Shown here piece by piece: positions 1-9,002 of a stretch of DNA of 64,000 nt; positions within the stretch are counted from its first letter, which is position 1; each line of letters starts with the position of its first letter. The stretch is taken from NCBI RefSeq assembly GCF_001685025.1, contig NZ_MAYU01000022.1, positions 310,001-374,000 of the forward strand, in the 5' to 3' direction. A program made the position numbers and the translations under genes. The DNA is from Bacillus sp. FJAT-27225. Its GTDB lineage: Bacteria; Bacillota; Bacilli; Bacillales; Cytobacillaceae. The notes beneath the pieces are model-generated. The model was not told where the DNA came from. It worked only from the letters and a program-made list of their open reading frames with translations, and did not search any database.

Positions 1-1
1 T

Positions 2-982
<981 letters not shown>

Positions 983-992
983 AAATATACGT

Positions 993-1025
993 GCAAAACG
1001 CCAGCCTACCCGGCTGGCGTTTTGC
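993..1025 (+). terminator. Rho-independent terminator of the GH13 gene
   Basis: A perfect 14-bp stem (GCAAAACGCCAGCC with its complement) and a 5-nt loop begin 11 bases after the stop codon; the 3' arm ends GTTTTGC. The T-rich tract is inside the stem rather than after it. Confidence 0.85.
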
Positions 1026-1214
1026 ATATTTCCCCGGAAATTGTAGAAACTAGTTTTCTACTATGTTTACATTGTACTTTGCAAACTAGGAGAAAAGCTG
1101 GACAAATTGAGCCCTCAGTTTAGGTCCCCATCAGTTGCCCGATTCTTCCGCTTTTTAGCAAATCCTGTGAAAGTTTTTCGAAAGAAGAACGGATGATTGG
1201 TGGCTAAAGCCTTC

Positions 1215-1594
1215 CTTGTCATTCTTCCTTTTAAGACTTCAGCTTGCCAACGCCTTTTTCATTCCCAAAGTAAAATGAAGGCAACACCTTCTGTATCAGA
1301 ATGGCGATTAAAAGAATATCCTTTAAGGAGGAGTTCTTTTCGCAGCTCCTCAATGTTGGCGATTCATAGTTGCAGCAAATTGCATATGTATCGATGGCCC
1401 TTATTTCGCCATCGCTTTCTGCCCCTGCCAAGTCTACTGCAGCAAGTCTTCATCGCCAAAACCGTTGTCACGGTCGGTCCAACTAATCTTGTCATCCAAG
1501 CCTCGTTTTGATGATTGTTTTTGCCATTTCTTCAAGGATGGCCTTCGCCTTTTCCATATTCCGCCGAAAACCAACCGCCGGCATTTCCGCACAT
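1215..1594 (-). pseudogene. asnO: Decayed asparagine synthetase (AsnO/AsnB type), N-terminal glutaminase domain remnant
   Basis: Reading the minus strand across frames gives the class-II glutamine amidotransferase domain in order. A start MCGNAGGW at 1594 (Cys after Met is the catalytic residue of the family) is preceded by GAGGAG. Then come EEMAKTI, RGLDDKISWTDRDNGFG (family: RGPDD...GFG), RLAAVDLAG (family: RLSIIDLAG), and at 1363-1262 NIEELRKELLLKGYSF followed by NRHSDTEG (family: NYxELRxEL..KGYxFxxxSDTE). At least three frameshifts and several stops separate these pieces, and the synthetase half is absent. In B. subtilis asnO lies next to yisN, and the next gene here is yisN-like, which supports the identification. 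Exact borders are uncertain. Confidence 0.72.
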
Positions 1595-1799
1595 ACTTCC
1601 GCTCCTCATATACAGTTCCTGTGGACGCCTTCACTGGAATCCGAATTCCACTGTTATGAAGAAATCCGCTCTTCCTATGGTGGTTATAGTGTATGCAGGT
1701 TTTAAAAATGGGTTAATTGTCCGGGTTTTGCTGGCAAGAGTTATAAAAAAGGAGGATTATGTCTACAAAGAATATAGCACCGTTCACGGAGGTAAAGTG

Positions 1800-2366
1800 A
1801 TGAATCGACAGCAGCGCGAAAAAATATACGAACTACAGGCAAGAGCCTATACCGAAGGGTCTATTGAACATATTAATGGCCAATGGGTATTTTTTGATGA
1901 AGAAACGGAAGAAGCCTCGCTGCTTGATGACTATTTGCTTCAGGAAGTGGAAGTACTCAAAGTAAACCGCTGGAGAAAAGGTTTACTGACCGAGCCAGGC
2001 AAGGTAACCTTTAATGATGACAGCCTGTTCCTTCGCGACCATGACCAGCTCAGAGTGAGGAAGCATTTAATTTATTCGCTGGAAAGGCTGCTTGAGCAAA
2101 TCAATGACGATGCTTTCTTCCAGTTCATCACGACCCTGAATTCACTGGAATTCTCCTTATTCGACTGCCTGTACTGCTATAATCATTTGAACTTTTTAAG
2201 CGATCATTCCAAGCGAAATGGAGTCAATATCATGATTTTTGATAACCAGGAAGAGATTTGCAATGTCCAGCACCATTTCACCTATTTCGAAAAAGAAAGC
2301 GACCGGTTTGAATTCACGCTGAATACTGGGAAAAGGCTGATAATTGAAAAGCTTGCTTCTTCTTAG
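1800..2366 (+). CDS. yisN: YisN-like conserved Bacillaceae protein (probably DUF2777)
   Basis: A 188-residue cytoplasmic protein of unknown function. ATG at 1800 is chosen because GGAGGT ends 6 bases upstream; the frame stays open upstream to 1515, but that stretch has no ribosome site and antisense-like composition. The sequence is charged, with the N-terminal segment MNRQQREKIYELQARAYTEG followed by INGQWVFFDEETEEA, and no membrane segment or known catalytic motif. It fits the Bacillus DUF2777 family, of which YisN is, as far as I recall, the B. subtilis member. Position between an asnO remnant and yisL matches the B. subtilis yis region. Family assignment is from memory. Confidence 0.7.
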   Translation: MNRQQREKIYELQARAYTEGSIEHINGQWVFFDEETEEASLLDDYLLQEVEVLKVNRWRKGLLTEPGKVTFNDDSLFLRDHDQLRVRKHLIYSLERLLEQINDDAFFQFITTLNSLEFSLFDCLYCYNHLNFLSDHSKRNGVNIMIFDNQEEICNVQHHFTYFEKESDRFEFTLNTGKRLIIEKLASS

Positions 2367-2458
2367 GAAAAGTGTAAGCGTGTTTTAGGCTAGATTTATG
2401 CAACCCGATTTGAGGGAAAGGTGTTCTTACATGCGATTTGTGGCGAAAATGTGAATTT

Positions 2459-2560
2459 CTCGGATATCTAGCGGAAACTCTCGGATATATGAAGATTTTC
2501 TCGGATATATTCGGATTTTCTCGGATAAATGCTCAGAAATTTCGGATATAATGTTTTGAG
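2459..2560. repeat. Tandem array of about five 20/21-bp CTCGGATAT repeats
   Basis: Copies of CTCGGATATAT plus a 9-10 base tail (GAAGATTTT type) start at 2459, 2480, 2500, 2520 and about 2541. The period is 21, 20, 20, 21. The last copy is degenerate (TTCGGATATAATG). The array is downstream of the yisN-like gene and upstream of the yisL terminator; no open frame uses it. Confidence 0.8.
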
Positions 2561-2584
2561 CGGAAATCCCAACCCAGGTAAACT

Positions 2585-2649
2585 AAAAAGCTGCCAGGCT
2601 GAAGTGACCCCATAAAGTTAGACACGGGTATTTCATTAGGCAGCTTTTT
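2585..2649 (-). terminator. Terminator of yisL with a 43-base loop
   Basis: AAAAAGCTGCC (2585-2595) and GGCAGCTTTTT (2639-2649) form a perfect 11-bp stem just past the yisL stop codon, but the intervening 43 bases are unusually long for a terminator loop. The loop contains sequence that looks like an insertion-sequence end. Confidence 0.6.
2600..2645. mobile_element. Possible IS3-family terminal remnant
   Basis: The stretch beginning TGAAGTGACCCCATAAAGTT and continuing AGACACGGGTATTTC resembles terminal inverted repeats of IS150-group IS3 elements (pattern TG-A-TGACCCC-AAAGTTAGACA, from memory). No transposase frame, second end or target duplication is visible. It sits inside the loop of the yisL terminator. 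Confidence 0.4.
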
Positions 2650-2665
2650 GCATTATTCATTAAAT

Positions 2666-3022
2666 TTAGAACCAGTCAAAGCCCATCGGCATGCTTAGGC
2701 CAAGCAGCAAGACAAGAACCAATGCAATCACGAATTGAATCCAAAGGACTTTCGCATCTACCTTTTTCCCTGTTTTAATTAGCAGCATTTCCATAATGGC
2801 TATTACCCAAAGTCCAACTGCTGTTTTAAGGATATAAAGTAGTCCAATCTTACTTAAATCGAATAAAATCATGAAGCCTGTTACTAAAATAAGAATGTAC
2901 AGAACTCTCAAAATCATGTGGGTTATTTTTGCCCCTTTTTCATTGCCGCCTTTGTACAGGTTAAGCGCAACGAAGAATAGGATTAAACCTAACACCCATG
3001 TAGTAATATGAGCGTGCGTCAT
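2666..3022 (-). CDS. yisL: YisL family membrane protein (DUF1516)
   Basis: An integral membrane protein of 118 residues with no known activity. Four hydrophobic segments are visible: ITTWVLGLILFFVALNLY, ILRVLYILILVTGFMILF, AVGLWVIAIMEMLL and VIALVLVLLLGLSM. The sequence matches YisL of B. subtilis in order and wording (GAKITHMILR, MEMLLI, LGL.MP.GF). The start at 3022 (MTHAHITTW) has GGAGGG 9 bases upstream; the frame extends 18 codons further with no ribosome site. It lies beside yisK as in B. subtilis. Confidence 0.9.
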   Translation of the reverse strand: MTHAHITTWVLGLILFFVALNLYKGGNEKGAKITHMILRVLYILILVTGFMILFDLSKIGLLYILKTAVGLWVIAIMEMLLIKTGKKVDAKVLWIQFVIALVLVLLLGLSMPMGFDWF

Positions 3023-3112
3023 TGTGTTCCCTCCTCTATCTATTTCGCAACCTATCATAACATAGCCACAGTGCAAATCCTAAAAATTAAGAGAAATTTA
3101 ATAAGTGGCAGC

Positions 3113-3994
3113 CTATGGTGCAATAATGTTTTTTAATACCCCAATACCTTGAATTTCAATCTCGACTGTATCCCCAGGATGGAGGAATTTCGGGGGCTTG
3201 AAGCCTTTTCCGACGCCTGCTGGGGTTCCGGTTGCGATGATATCACCCGGTTCAAGTGTCATCCCTTTTGACAAATCCTCAATCAGATTTTCAATTGGGA
3301 AAATTAGATGCTTTGTATTGGAATCCTGCCTTACTTCCCCATTTACTTTTGTTTGGATCTGCAGGTTACCATGGTCAGGAATTTCATCCTTTGTTACAAT
3401 CCACGGGCCCATTGGACAGGAACCATCAAGCCCTTTTCCAAGGAAGTACTGTTTGTGCCGTTTTTGTAAATCTCGAGCCGTAACATCGTTCAGGATTGTA
3501 TAACCAAATACATACTCCAGTGCGTCTTCCCTGGAAATTGATTTGCCCTTTTTGCCGATAATGACAGCAAGTTCACCCTCATAATCAAGCTGTTCAGTAA
3601 CATCCGAATGAGAAGGAATTTCAGTATTAGGTCCACTGACTGCTGTTGGAGGCTTGGTAAACACCATGACATGCTCCGGAATATCCTCCGCACTCCCCAT
3701 TTCAATTGCATGCTCCTCATAGTTTTTCCCAATACACATAACATTTTTAGCAGGACGTGGAATTGGAGCGAGGAGCTTAACATCGCTAACAGGAATCCAA
3801 AGCGCCTTCGCTTCTTCTGATATGGCAAAGGATTTCACCTTTTCCTTAAAAACTTCACCTTGCTCGATGCAGCCCAGGATGGTTGCCGGGAATTCAATAC
3901 CCGCATGAGATTTTAACGGCAAAACGGCTTGGCCATCCTGACTGACTAACGCAGGAAGAGTTTCCTCATTATGTATGACTGTTGCAAGTTTCAA
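3113..3994 (-). CDS. yisK: YisK, fumarylacetoacetate hydrolase family protein
   Basis: A 293-residue FAH-fold enzyme. The family cleaves or decarboxylates beta-dicarbonyl acids with a divalent metal; B. subtilis YisK has been reported to act on oxaloacetate and to associate with the Mbl cell-wall machinery. Visible features are IGKNYEEHAIEMGS (about residues 88-101), the metal-ligand acidic run DYEGELAVIIGKKG (about 137-150), NDVTARDLQKRHKQYFLGK, and the C-terminal MTLEPGDIIATGTPAGVG. Length matches the family. A GGGGG-rich ribosome site precedes the ATG. Exact substrate in this organism is not shown by the sequence. Confidence 0.9.
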   Translation of the reverse strand: MKLATVIHNEETLPALVSQDGQAVLPLKSHAGIEFPATILGCIEQGEVFKEKVKSFAISEEAKALWIPVSDVKLLAPIPRPAKNVMCIGKNYEEHAIEMGSAEDIPEHVMVFTKPPTAVSGPNTEIPSHSDVTEQLDYEGELAVIIGKKGKSISREDALEYVFGYTILNDVTARDLQKRHKQYFLGKGLDGSCPMGPWIVTKDEIPDHGNLQIQTKVNGEVRQDSNTKHLIFPIENLIEDLSKGMTLEPGDIIATGTPAGVGKGFKPPKFLHPGDTVEIEIQGIGVLKNIIAP

Positions 3995-4033
3995 TTCTTT
4001 CTACCCCCTTTACATTTGTTACCTTAAGTATAC

Positions 4034-4067
4034 AAAAAGAGCCCTTCCTTCTGAAAAGGAAAGGGCT
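4034..4067 (-). terminator. Terminator of the Tad pilus operon
   Basis: AGCCCTTCCTT and AAGGAAAGGGCT form an 11-12 bp hairpin with one bulge and a 5-nt loop; on the minus strand it is followed by CTTTTTG. It begins 9 bases after the tadC stop codon, separating the operon from yisK. Confidence 0.85.
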
Positions 4068-4076
4068 TGGAAATTA

Positions 4077-4991
4077 TTAAATACCGTTCAAAAATTGTAT
4101 CACCACTGGGCCTAGCAGGACGATAAATAAGCTAGGGAATATGAACAAGACGAGCGGAAAAAGCATTTTGATTGGCGCCTTCATTGCAGCTTCCTCAGCC
4201 CTTTGCTTCCTTTGAGCGCGGACTTCAACAGATTGAGCCCTCAACACCTGGACCATTCCAATTCCCAGCTTTTCAGCCTGAATGATACTGCTAATAAAAT
4301 TCTTTACCGCGTCCACTCCTTCAAGCCTGTCACGGACACCACCCAACGCATCCCTCCGTACCTTTCCAAGGCGCATTTCTTCAAGGGAGCGCTGGAATTC
4401 ATCGGAAAGCACACCCGTTCTTTTTGAAACAAGCTTGGCTACAGCTGCATCAAACCCTAATCCTGCTTCCAGGCTTACGGTAAGGAGGTCAAGCGTATCA
4501 GGAAGTTCCTTTAAGGCAAGAGTTTCCCTCGTTTTTGCTTTTTGTTTCAAATAATAGTGAGGGGCAATTCCACCTAGTGCCAATCCAACAAAGGCAGCAA
4601 TAAATACCTTAGAGGAAGAAAGTTCTATCAGCAATCCATAACCGGCAAATGCTAATGGAAACCCTATACTGCATGCCGCCTGAAGAAGCCTGAAATCAAC
4701 TGGTGTCATGCCAAAAGGATTGCCTGCCCTCTGAAGTTTCCTTTCAATTTTCGCTTCTTTCTCCCCCGGCATTCTTTTCTTAAAGCTCTTTTTAAAGTCG
4801 TTTAAAATGGGCAGTAAAAATCTCTCGTTAAAGGATGCCTGTACTTCCTTCCCTGTTTTAGTATCTGTGTTTTCTGTTTGGCCAAGGTAGTGCTCTAGCC
4901 GTTTTTCCAACTTTTCCTTTTTCTTATATCTAAGCGAGAGAATACCGTAGAATAATAAGCTGAAAGTTATGAAAAATGTAAGGTAAATCAC
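4077..4991 (-). CDS. tadC: TadC, inner-membrane platform protein of the Tad/Flp pilus
   Basis: A 304-residue type II secretion F-domain protein that anchors pilin assembly in the membrane with TadB and the TadA/CpaF ATPase. An N-terminal membrane segment (LTFFITFSLLFYGILSL) is followed by a basic cytosolic stretch, a hydrophobic pair near residues 110-155, the F domain (ALKELPDTLDLLTVSLEAGL..FDAAVAKL) and two C-terminal membrane segments (MLFPLVLFIFPSLFIVLLG). It is the last gene of the operon, starting 3 bases after the tadB stop; a terminator follows. Confidence 0.9.
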   Translation of the reverse strand: MIYLTFFITFSLLFYGILSLRYKKKEKLEKRLEHYLGQTENTDTKTGKEVQASFNERFLLPILNDFKKSFKKRMPGEKEAKIERKLQRAGNPFGMTPVDFRLLQAACSIGFPLAFAGYGLLIELSSSKVFIAAFVGLALGGIAPHYYLKQKAKTRETLALKELPDTLDLLTVSLEAGLGFDAAVAKLVSKRTGVLSDEFQRSLEEMRLGKVRRDALGGVRDRLEGVDAVKNFISSIIQAEKLGIGMVQVLRAQSVEVRAQRKQRAEEAAMKAPIKMLFPLVLFIFPSLFIVLLGPVVIQFLNGI

Positions 4992-4994
4992 CTC

Positions 4995-5957
4995 TTACAC
5001 CTCAATCTGCGTAATCTTTTTAATGACCACAAGCCCGACTCCACAAGAAATAATGCCCGCTGCAACCATACCTAAACCAATAGGATGCTTAAACATCGGC
5101 CCAATGTAGGATGGATCCATTAAATACAAGGCTCCACCAAGGAGAAATGGCAGCAATCCTATTACCAAGCCCGACATTCTTCCTTGTGCAGTCAACGTTT
5201 TAATCTGACGTTGAATTTGTGTTCTATCTCTGATGGTTTCAACTATTTTTTCTAAGACTGCAGCAAGGTTTCCACCAACCTGACGTTGAATCAGGATTGC
5301 TTGAATCATTAAATCAAGGTCATCACTAGGCATCCGTTCCTTCAATTCGTTTAATGCCTCTTCAATGCTGCTGCCGTATTGCATTGATTTAATAACGGAC
5401 TCAATTTCATCTTTTATAGGTGAAGGGGATTCTTCCGCAACGGATTTCAATGCTTGCGGGAAACTGAAACCCGCCCTGAGAGATCCAATAATAGTAGAAA
5501 TCATATCGGCGAGTCCTTCATTGAATTTGTCCATCCGTTCCTTTTCCTTCTTCTTCACTATAAACCCTGGCAACAAATATCCCGTAACTGCTCCTGGAAT
5601 GAACAATATCCAATGTTCAAAAAGCAGGTAAAGGAAAAACCCTCCGAATGCTGTCGAAATCCACTGAAAAGCAACAAACTCATCGGGTTTAAGAGGCACC
5701 CCAGATCTTGCAAGCATCATTTCTAGTTTGTTTGTTTTTTGTTTTGTTACCAGCTTCTTTGTAATGTTCTTTCTAGCTGCCGTATATCTCGTTAAAAAGT
5801 CCATATCCTCATTGCTAATTTCAACCTTTTCTGTTGAAGACAAATACCTCTGCATTCTTTGTTCAATTTTTTGGTTTCGGTTAACAATAAGCTGGAGCAA
5901 TCCATAATAAATTAAAAAGGATGATAGAAGGATGAGAACCAGAAGTATCAATTTCAT
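4995..5957 (-). CDS. tadB: TadB, inner-membrane platform protein of the Tad/Flp pilus
   Basis: A 320-residue F-domain protein, paralogous to TadC and expected to form a heteromeric platform with it. An N-terminal membrane segment (LILLVLILLSSFLIYYGLLQLIV), a central pair near residues 98-130, the F domain with GLADMISTIIGSLRAGFSF and AILIQRQVGGNLAAVLE, and two C-terminal hydrophobic segments are visible. The ribosome site AGGAGG overlaps the last codons of cpaF, with a gap of 3 bases between genes, indicating translational coupling. Confidence 0.9.
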   Translation of the reverse strand: MKLILLVLILLSSFLIYYGLLQLIVNRNQKIEQRMQRYLSSTEKVEISNEDMDFLTRYTAARKNITKKLVTKQKTNKLEMMLARSGVPLKPDEFVAFQWISTAFGGFFLYLLFEHWILFIPGAVTGYLLPGFIVKKKEKERMDKFNEGLADMISTIIGSLRAGFSFPQALKSVAEESPSPIKDEIESVIKSMQYGSSIEEALNELKERMPSDDLDLMIQAILIQRQVGGNLAAVLEKIVETIRDRTQIQRQIKTLTAQGRMSGLVIGLLPFLLGGALYLMDPSYIGPMFKHPIGLGMVAAGIISCGVGLVVIKKITQIEV

Positions 5958-5960
5958 TTT

Positions 5961-7391
5961 CTAGGCCTCCTGCTCAATAAATACGGTAGGCGGGATATGG
6001 ATGCCTGTATTTTCAAGCCTTTCATAAAACTTAGGGCGGACCCCGGTTGGAACAAGCCTTCCGACATACTTCCCTTGTTCATTCACACCCAACTGCTGAT
6101 AAACAAAGATATCCTGAAGGACGATTACATCACCCTCCATGCCTTGCACCTCTGTAATATGGGTTATCTTCCGCGAACCATCCTTTAATCTTGTTTGCTG
6201 AATGATGACATCAAGCGCACCTGATATTTGTTCGCGGATTGCCTTGATGGGCAAATCCACACCGCCAAGCAATACCATTGTCTCAAGCCTCGAAATCATA
6301 TCCCTTGGAGAATTTGAGTGGCCGGTCGCAAGTGAACCATCATGTCCCGTATTCATTGCCTGAAGCATATCCAGTGCTTCGCCACCCCTTACTTCACCTA
6401 TGACGACTCGGTCGGGGCGCATCCTCAGGGAGTTCCTGACTAGATCCCTTATTGAAATAGCCCCTTTCCCTTCAATATTTGGAGGCCTTGACTCTAAGGA
6501 AACAACATGATCCTGCCGAAGCTGAAGTTCCGCGGCATCCTCAATTGTAACAATGCGCTCATCATTCGGGATAAAGTTGGAAAGCACATTCAGCGTGGTA
6601 GTCTTACCAGAACCCGTTCCTCCACTGACAAACATATTTAGCCTTGCTTTGACACACGCATCAAGGAAAACAGCCATTTCCTTTGTGATAGTGCCAAAGT
6701 TTATTAAATCGTCAATCATAAACGGATCCTTTGAAAACTTACGGATTGTGATGGTCGGACCATTCAACGCAAGAGGCGGTATAATCGCATTGACACGGGA
6801 ACCATCTGGAAGCCTCGCATCAACCATGGGAGAGCTTTCATCAATTCTTCTGCCTATTGGAGCAACAATCTTTTCAATTACATTCATAACATGTTCGTTG
6901 TCACGGAATTTAATATCAGTCAGGACCAATTTCCCTTTTCGCTCGCAATACACCTGGTTAGGCCCATTCACCATAACCTCCGAAACCGCGTCATCCAACA
7001 GGAGGGGGTTGATTGGGCCAAACCCCGTTAAATCATTCGCCAATTCGTTTACTACTCTTTTGCGGTCAACAATTCCCCGGAAGGTTTCATCTTCCTTGAT
7101 TGCCTCCATTGCCATTCCGTCCAGTTTTGTAACAATCGCGTCGACTTCCTGGTCCTTTAATTCCTGAAGGATTTTTTTATGAAGGATGCTTTTTAACTCT
7201 TGTTCCTTGTCATATTGTTTTTGGCGGATGGGTTCAACTTTAGGCTCCTTTGCATGTTCTTTCTCTAAATTTAGTTCCCGTGTTTCTACTTTAGGTGGAA
7301 TACTGGTGAGAGCAGCCACCTCCAACTTAGCTGTAGACTCTTCATTTGCCGGTTGGTTGGTTTTCTGGTTTATACGGTCAAGCAGCTTCAT
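5961..7391 (-). CDS. cpaF: CpaF/TadA, pilus assembly ATPase
   Basis: A secretion ATPase of the VirB11/PulE class that powers Flp pilus assembly. The start is set at 7391 (MKLLDRINQK, 476 residues): AGGGAGGAG precedes it and its ATG overlaps the cpaE stop as ATGA. A longer frame to 7421 has no ribosome site. Visible features are a variable basic N-terminus (1-60), the N-terminal domain with DLTGFGPINPLL, the Walker A motif GGTGSGKT (about 257-264), the Asp box and Walker B region RVVIGEVRGGEALDMLQAMN, and the His box GHDGSLATGHSNS. All key residues are present. Confidence 0.95.
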   Translation of the reverse strand: MKLLDRINQKTNQPANEESTAKLEVAALTSIPPKVETRELNLEKEHAKEPKVEPIRQKQYDKEQELKSILHKKILQELKDQEVDAIVTKLDGMAMEAIKEDETFRGIVDRKRVVNELANDLTGFGPINPLLLDDAVSEVMVNGPNQVYCERKGKLVLTDIKFRDNEHVMNVIEKIVAPIGRRIDESSPMVDARLPDGSRVNAIIPPLALNGPTITIRKFSKDPFMIDDLINFGTITKEMAVFLDACVKARLNMFVSGGTGSGKTTTLNVLSNFIPNDERIVTIEDAAELQLRQDHVVSLESRPPNIEGKGAISIRDLVRNSLRMRPDRVVIGEVRGGEALDMLQAMNTGHDGSLATGHSNSPRDMISRLETMVLLGGVDLPIKAIREQISGALDVIIQQTRLKDGSRKITHITEVQGMEGDVIVLQDIFVYQQLGVNEQGKYVGRLVPTGVRPKFYERLENTGIHIPPTVFIEQEA

Positions 7392-8242
7392 TGGGTTACT
7401 CCTCCCTTCTTGCGTTTCCAAGGAAATATCGATTTAGATTTCGTCTTTTTCTTAATGGTTTTTTCAGGGGACATTGAGGCAATCATTTCTCCCATTTTAA
7501 ACATTGCTTTGGCAATATCCGATTTTGAATGACTAATGACAAATGGTACCCCTACGTTCAAGGATCTTGAACAAATTTGAAAATCATTAGGAATATATAT
7601 CGGTGCTTCTTCACCCAAAATCTTGGCCCCATCCTCAGCCTTTAAGACACTTTCCATATTGGCCCTGTTGAGCACAACCCTCACTTTTTCCCGCATCCCT
7701 AAGATTCCCAACGTTTCCAGCATTAGTTTGGTGTTCTTCATTGCCGCCATTTCCAAAGTGGTGACAACAAGAATTTCATCCGCTTTTTCTAAAAGAGAAA
7801 GTGTGTGCTCGTTTAACCCTGCACCAGTATCACATACAACAAATTCATTTTTTATTAATAAAAGATCAATAATTTTAAGACAGGCTTCTTTCGTGACTAA
7901 ATCCGCATATTCCGGGCGTTCCGGAGCAGGCAGAACGCGAACTCCGCTTGTATGGGTCGACATGTATTCTTCCAGTCTACTTTCATCAAGGCTTGTGATG
8001 CCCTCCATTGCTTCCTTTATTGTAAAAACAGGCTGGAGATCCATTGCCAGTGATACATCACCAAATTGAAAGTCGCCATCAAGTACAGCAACTGAATTAT
8101 TTCGTTTCGATAATGCAACAGCTAAATTGACGGAAAGGATGGTGCGGCCAATTCCGCCCTTCGCGCTGCAGACTGCAATCATCCTTCCTCGGGCGGGGGG
8201 ATTGCTATTTTCTGAAGTTCTCATTTCAATATTCCCTGCCAT
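7388..8242 (-). CDS. cpaE: CpaE/TadZ-like ParA-family ATPase
   Basis: A MinD/ParA-type ATPase thought to place the Tad machine at a cell site. The deviant Walker A is AKGGIGRTILSVNLA, where Arg stands in the position of the usual second Lys/Ser pair (GRT rather than GKT). The switch region is VLDGDFQFGDVSLAMDL and a Walker B-like FVVCDTGAGLN follows. There is no receiver domain ahead of the ATPase, unlike longer CpaE proteins. The start at 8242 (MAGNIEMRT) is preferred because AAGGTG lies 7 bases upstream; GTG at 8251 is possible. The basic tail KTIKKKTKSKSIFPWKRKK suggests membrane or partner contact. It overlaps cpaF by 4 bases. Confidence 0.85.
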   Translation of the reverse strand: MAGNIEMRTSENSNPPARGRMIAVCSAKGGIGRTILSVNLAVALSKRNNSVAVLDGDFQFGDVSLAMDLQPVFTIKEAMEGITSLDESRLEEYMSTHTSGVRVLPAPERPEYADLVTKEACLKIIDLLLIKNEFVVCDTGAGLNEHTLSLLEKADEILVVTTLEMAAMKNTKLMLETLGILGMREKVRVVLNRANMESVLKAEDGAKILGEEAPIYIPNDFQICSRSLNVGVPFVISHSKSDIAKAMFKMGEMIASMSPEKTIKKKTKSKSIFPWKRKKGGVTQ

Positions 8243-8261
8243 CCTTATCACCTTTCATCAA

Positions 8262-8993
8262 TTAGCTTTCTTTCTCTGTTTCCAACGGGGTTCCATCATC
8301 GTTCATTACTGGTCTGGTATGAAGGGTAAAATGAAGCTGCCCTTCCTTATAAGCATTCACTAATTTGAGAGCGTCGTTTGGATTCAATTCAAGGGTGACA
8401 GTCGTATATTCCTCAACTTGTTCCTCTGTATTTTCTCCATCCTTGACATCCTCCGCCAGAACCAACTTTTTGCCTACTGCAAGAACCCTTGCTTTTTCCA
8501 ACAAAACGATTGATTTAAATACTGGCTTCTCTTTTGCCTGCTGATCTTCCTTAGAAACTATCACATCCACAAAATCTTCCACTTCGATAAGATTGGAGAC
8601 TGTCTGTGGTAAATTCGCAGATACAGAAACAGCTCGAAAACCGTCTCTAACCTTACGAGAGACGTATACCTCTTCTTCTATTTGTGAAATAAGACGGTGG
8701 GCAAGTATTGGCTCACCTTTTTCAATCTTTGCTTCGGCCAGTTTCCCTTCAGCTTCTGAAATAGAATTGATTGATTTAGCCAGAACGCTTTCCTTTGGTA
8801 CCTGAACAACTTCAAGCATTTCCGCAGTTATTTTTTTATTTTTATTTATCGTTTCTTTTGCTACAATCACATCTGTCATTGGTGTGGCAGCCACTGTCTC
8901 TTTTTTGACGGCTTGATTCATATATTGAAAGAAGAGGGCTGTCGTAATGATTCCCATGACAAGGGACAAAAGTAAAACCGTTTTTGACTTCAT
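8262..8993 (-). CDS. cpaB: CpaB/RcpC, SAF-domain pilus assembly protein
   Basis: About 243 residues. An N-terminal membrane segment (TVLLLSLVMGIITTALFFQY) is followed by a SAF domain: VIVAKETINKNKKITAEML and EGKLAEAKIEKGEPILAHRL around residues 43-105. A second half ending NPNDALKLVNAYKEGQLHFT is typical of CpaB. The protein sits on the outer face of the membrane and is thought to contact peptidoglycan or the pilus channel. The start at 8993 (MKSKTVLL) uses AGGTGG just upstream; GTG at 9002 would have no ribosome site. It follows the tadG-like gene directly. Confidence 0.85.
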   Translation of the reverse strand: MKSKTVLLLSLVMGIITTALFFQYMNQAVKKETVAATPMTDVIVAKETINKNKKITAEMLEVVQVPKESVLAKSINSISEAEGKLAEAKIEKGEPILAHRLISQIEEEVYVSRKVRDGFRAVSVSANLPQTVSNLIEVEDFVDVIVSKEDQQAKEKPVFKSIVLLEKARVLAVGKKLVLAEDVKDGENTEEQVEEYTTVTLELNPNDALKLVNAYKEGQLHFTLHTRPVMNDDGTPLETEKES

Positions 8994-9002
8994 TCTCTCC
9001 AC

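Noticed and set aside
1197-1511. 104-codon plus-strand frame near the start of the window
   Set aside because: It is antisense to the asnO fossil, lacks a ribosome site and shows no domain.
6553-7167. 204-codon plus-strand frame inside cpaF
   Set aside because: It is the antisense of a well-supported ATPase gene, with Ser/Thr/Ile-rich translation and no ribosome site.
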